The notes under the pieces were generated by a model, which saw nothing but the letters and a program-made list of their open reading frames with translations, was not told the origin of the DNA and did no database searches. Of a stretch of 17,947 nucleotides of DNA, positions 16,878-17,947 are shown piece after piece. The position numbers and the translations under genes are program-made. Within the stretch, counting starts at the first letter, position 1. Each line of letters begins with the position of its first letter. Origin of the DNA: Anaerolineales bacterium (GTDB lineage Bacteria > Chloroflexota > Anaerolineae > 4572-78 > J111); the NCBI GenBank assembly GCA_012032575.1, contig JAAUSP010000093.1, forward strand, positions 1 through 17,947, written 5' to 3'.

Positions 16878-16921
16878 GTTTGCATTTTGTTTGCAGTAAG
16901 TTGGTAGAGTGGGAGTATAGC
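16878..16921 (+). promoter_or_regulatory. SARP-like direct-repeat activator box with adjacent -10
   Basis: GTTTGCA at 16878-16884 and again at 16889-16895 are perfect heptamers with a 4-base spacer (11-bp period). A third, GTTGGTA at 16900-16906, keeps the same period with 5 of 7 matches. TATAGC follows at 16916-16921, 9 bases on. SARP activators are known to bind heptamer direct repeats of 11-bp period about 8 bp from a -10. It would drive rightward transcription. Confidence 0.5.
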
Positions 16922-17353
16922 ATAACTTGGCCGGTGAAGGTAGTTTGAGCAAACCTTCAGCGCTTGAAACATCTAAAACGAAAGGATACATCTTGAGTGG
17001 TAACAATTAAAAACAGGCCGGAAGTTGATCAAACTGAGGCCGGGGACCGGGGTGAGATCGGTTACGCTGCCAAAACCAGCGCACAATTTCTCGAAAAAAA
17101 TAAAACAACGGCGGCTTTGACCATGCAATGGTTCCGGCTGCTGAACGCCGACCAGAGTGGGCCGCGATTGTGGGCCCGCTGGCGGCTGAAATAATCGAAA
17201 TAATAGCAGTTGAAGCCCTGTGCATTGAGCAAGAACTTTGCCACAAATTGCGCGAATTAGCCCGAATAAATTTAGTGAAAATCCGGGCAATTCGTGGCGA
17301 AAAATCCTGTTTGGCCGAAGGTGGCTTGTCCGGGTTAGGTTTAAAGGAAAAAA
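16922..17353 (+). other. Mostly non-coding stretch with a possible small broken gene
   Basis: About 430 bases with no recognisable family. A GTG at 16997 has AAAGGA 10 bases upstream and opens a 65-codon frame (MVTIKNRPEVDQ onward) ending at 17194. A second frame from 17128 continues (PEWAAIVGPLAAEIIEI) into the 17240 hairpin. The pair could be one gene split by an indel or a remnant. I do not recognise it and assign no function. The long minus-strand frame across it looks like a shadow. Confidence 0.35.
17240..17298. repeat. Diverged hairpin of the GCCACGAATT family
   Basis: Arms 17240-17258 and 17280-17298 match at 16 of 19 positions. It shares the GCCAC-AATT ends and the trailing GCGAAAAATCC with the 13165-13230 element. 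It lies upstream of the DUF6157 gene. Confidence 0.75.
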
Positions 17354-17764
17354 ATGAACTCTACCAATTACTTCAACACATTTATCGAGATTGCCGAAGA
17401 CTGTTCGGCCACGAAGGGGGAAATTCCGCCGGTCAAAGGAGATAAAAAATCTGTCGCAACGCTGCAATTTGAGATGTTGTCCGAACATCCTTACGAGTTT
17501 ACGTCGGACGATGTTTTATTCACCGTCTTTGCCCTGAAAAATGAAATACCCCCGGCAGATTGGGCTGTCCACCGAGAACTTTACTTTGCCAAAGGGCAGC
17601 CCTGTTTTCGGGCCTCCCCCTTAACCAAAACCTACGGCTGGGGTATTCACAGCAATGCAGAAGGCAAAATTGCTATGTATGGCGTTGAATCAGATGCCTA
17701 CCAGAAATTTGTGGCGGACAAATCAATCGTCAAGAAAAAAGCGATGCGCTCTAAACGGGCGTAG
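17354..17764 (+). CDS. DUF6157 family protein
   Basis: 136 residues, complete. Conserved blocks: NYFNTFIEIAEDC near the start, GEIPPVKGDKKSVATLQFEM, SDDVLFTVFA, FAKGQPCFRASPLTK, YGWGIHSNAEGKIAMYGVES and the basic end KKAMRSKRA. This matches a small cytoplasmic family of unknown function seen in Firmicutes, Chloroflexota and others. AAAGGA lies about 5 bases before ATG 17354. No enzyme motif is evident. The gene stands alone, preceded by a hairpin and followed by a repeat region. Confidence 0.85.
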   Translation: MNSTNYFNTFIEIAEDCSATKGEIPPVKGDKKSVATLQFEMLSEHPYEFTSDDVLFTVFALKNEIPPADWAVHRELYFAKGQPCFRASPLTKTYGWGIHSNAEGKIAMYGVESDAYQKFVADKSIVKKKAMRSKRA

Positions 17765-17836
17765 GAGTCGGACAGTCCCTATAGACGACACCGGCAATGA
17801 AAATACGTAACACAGACGCGAAGCGCACAAAGAAAG

Positions 17837-17874
17837 CACAGAGAGACACAGAGAAAACTTTGTGTCTCTCTGTG
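17837..17874. repeat. Perfect 14-bp hairpin (CACAGAGAGACACA) with 10-base loop
   Basis: Arms 17837-17850 and 17861-17874 are perfect complements. Further CACAGAG-like units flank it, and ACGCGAAGCG occurs upstream near 17816. It lies between DUF6157 and the next gene. Confidence 0.88.
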
Positions 17875-17927
17875 AGGACTCTGTGTAACTTCCGTGTAAT
17901 TTTATTTTTAAGGGAGAAGACCTGCGA

Positions 17928-17947
17928 ATGTCTCAAAATGAAACTCT
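17928..17947 (+). CDS. Start of an unidentified gene (cut by right edge)
   Basis: ATG 17928 opens MSQNET and runs off the end. AGGGAG at 17911-17916 is a reasonable though distant ribosome site (11 bases). Too short to identify. Confidence 0.4.

Noticed and set aside
16973..17488. 171-codon minus-strand frame
   Set aside because: Overlaps the well-supported DUF6157 start on the other strand, contains the hairpin, and resembles no family.

Overview
Kind of organism. The window looks like an 18 kb piece of a Chloroflexota genome, probably an Anaerolineae-like lineage, and it reads like an unpolished metagenome contig. Three things point there: a very large regulator joining a SARP/BTAD DNA-binding half to an NB-ARC ATPase and TPRs, a secreted VWA plus DUF11 protein ending in YLPIILKQ, and gaps filled with short tandem-repeat palindromes. 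This placement is inference from gene style. There is no rRNA or other phylogenetic marker. I see no tRNA, CRISPR array, transposase or phage gene.

Layout. Bases 1-9759 are almost wholly minus strand. From upstream to downstream (right to left): an MFS transporter, a 2H phosphoesterase (LigT-like), a second MFS transporter (Naglt1/MFSD4-like), a HAD phosphatase (beta-phosphoglucomutase-like), a short-chain dehydrogenase, a class IV aminotransferase, a YdjM/DUF457 membrane protein, a large surface VWA protein with a clean terminator, then the start of hemE with its own promoter. A DeoR-family repressor (9938-10726, plus) diverges from the first MFS gene. A membrane-anchored six-hairpin-glycosidase-like protein (10879-12985, minus) converges on it. 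Behind that lies the BTAD/NB-ARC/TPR regulator (13263-16790, minus). Rightward there is a SARP-style direct-repeat promoter, a largely non-coding stretch, a DUF6157 gene and the first codons of another gene.

How they may work together. DeoR, two MFS carriers, a sugar-phosphate-type HAD enzyme and a surface glycosidase suggest a carbohydrate capture and uptake locus, with the DeoR protein controlling the divergent transporter operon. The co-function is inferred; substrates cannot be read from sequence.

What is unusual. (1) Nearly every gap between genes is built from 7- or 8-bp tandem repeats, usually arranged as a hairpin. Several gene ends, including stop codons and last residues (SDR, HAD, LigT, DeoR, glycosidase), lie inside these elements, and one element sits in frame inside the ATPase part of the regulator. 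(2) A pair of perfect heptamers with an 11-bp period next to a BTAD regulator matches known SARP operator architecture. (3) Two strong promoters face each other over the DeoR control region. (4) Eleven apparent frameshifts, mostly in short homopolymers, break eight otherwise normal genes. They are best read as base-calling errors, so coordinates below span the repaired genes.
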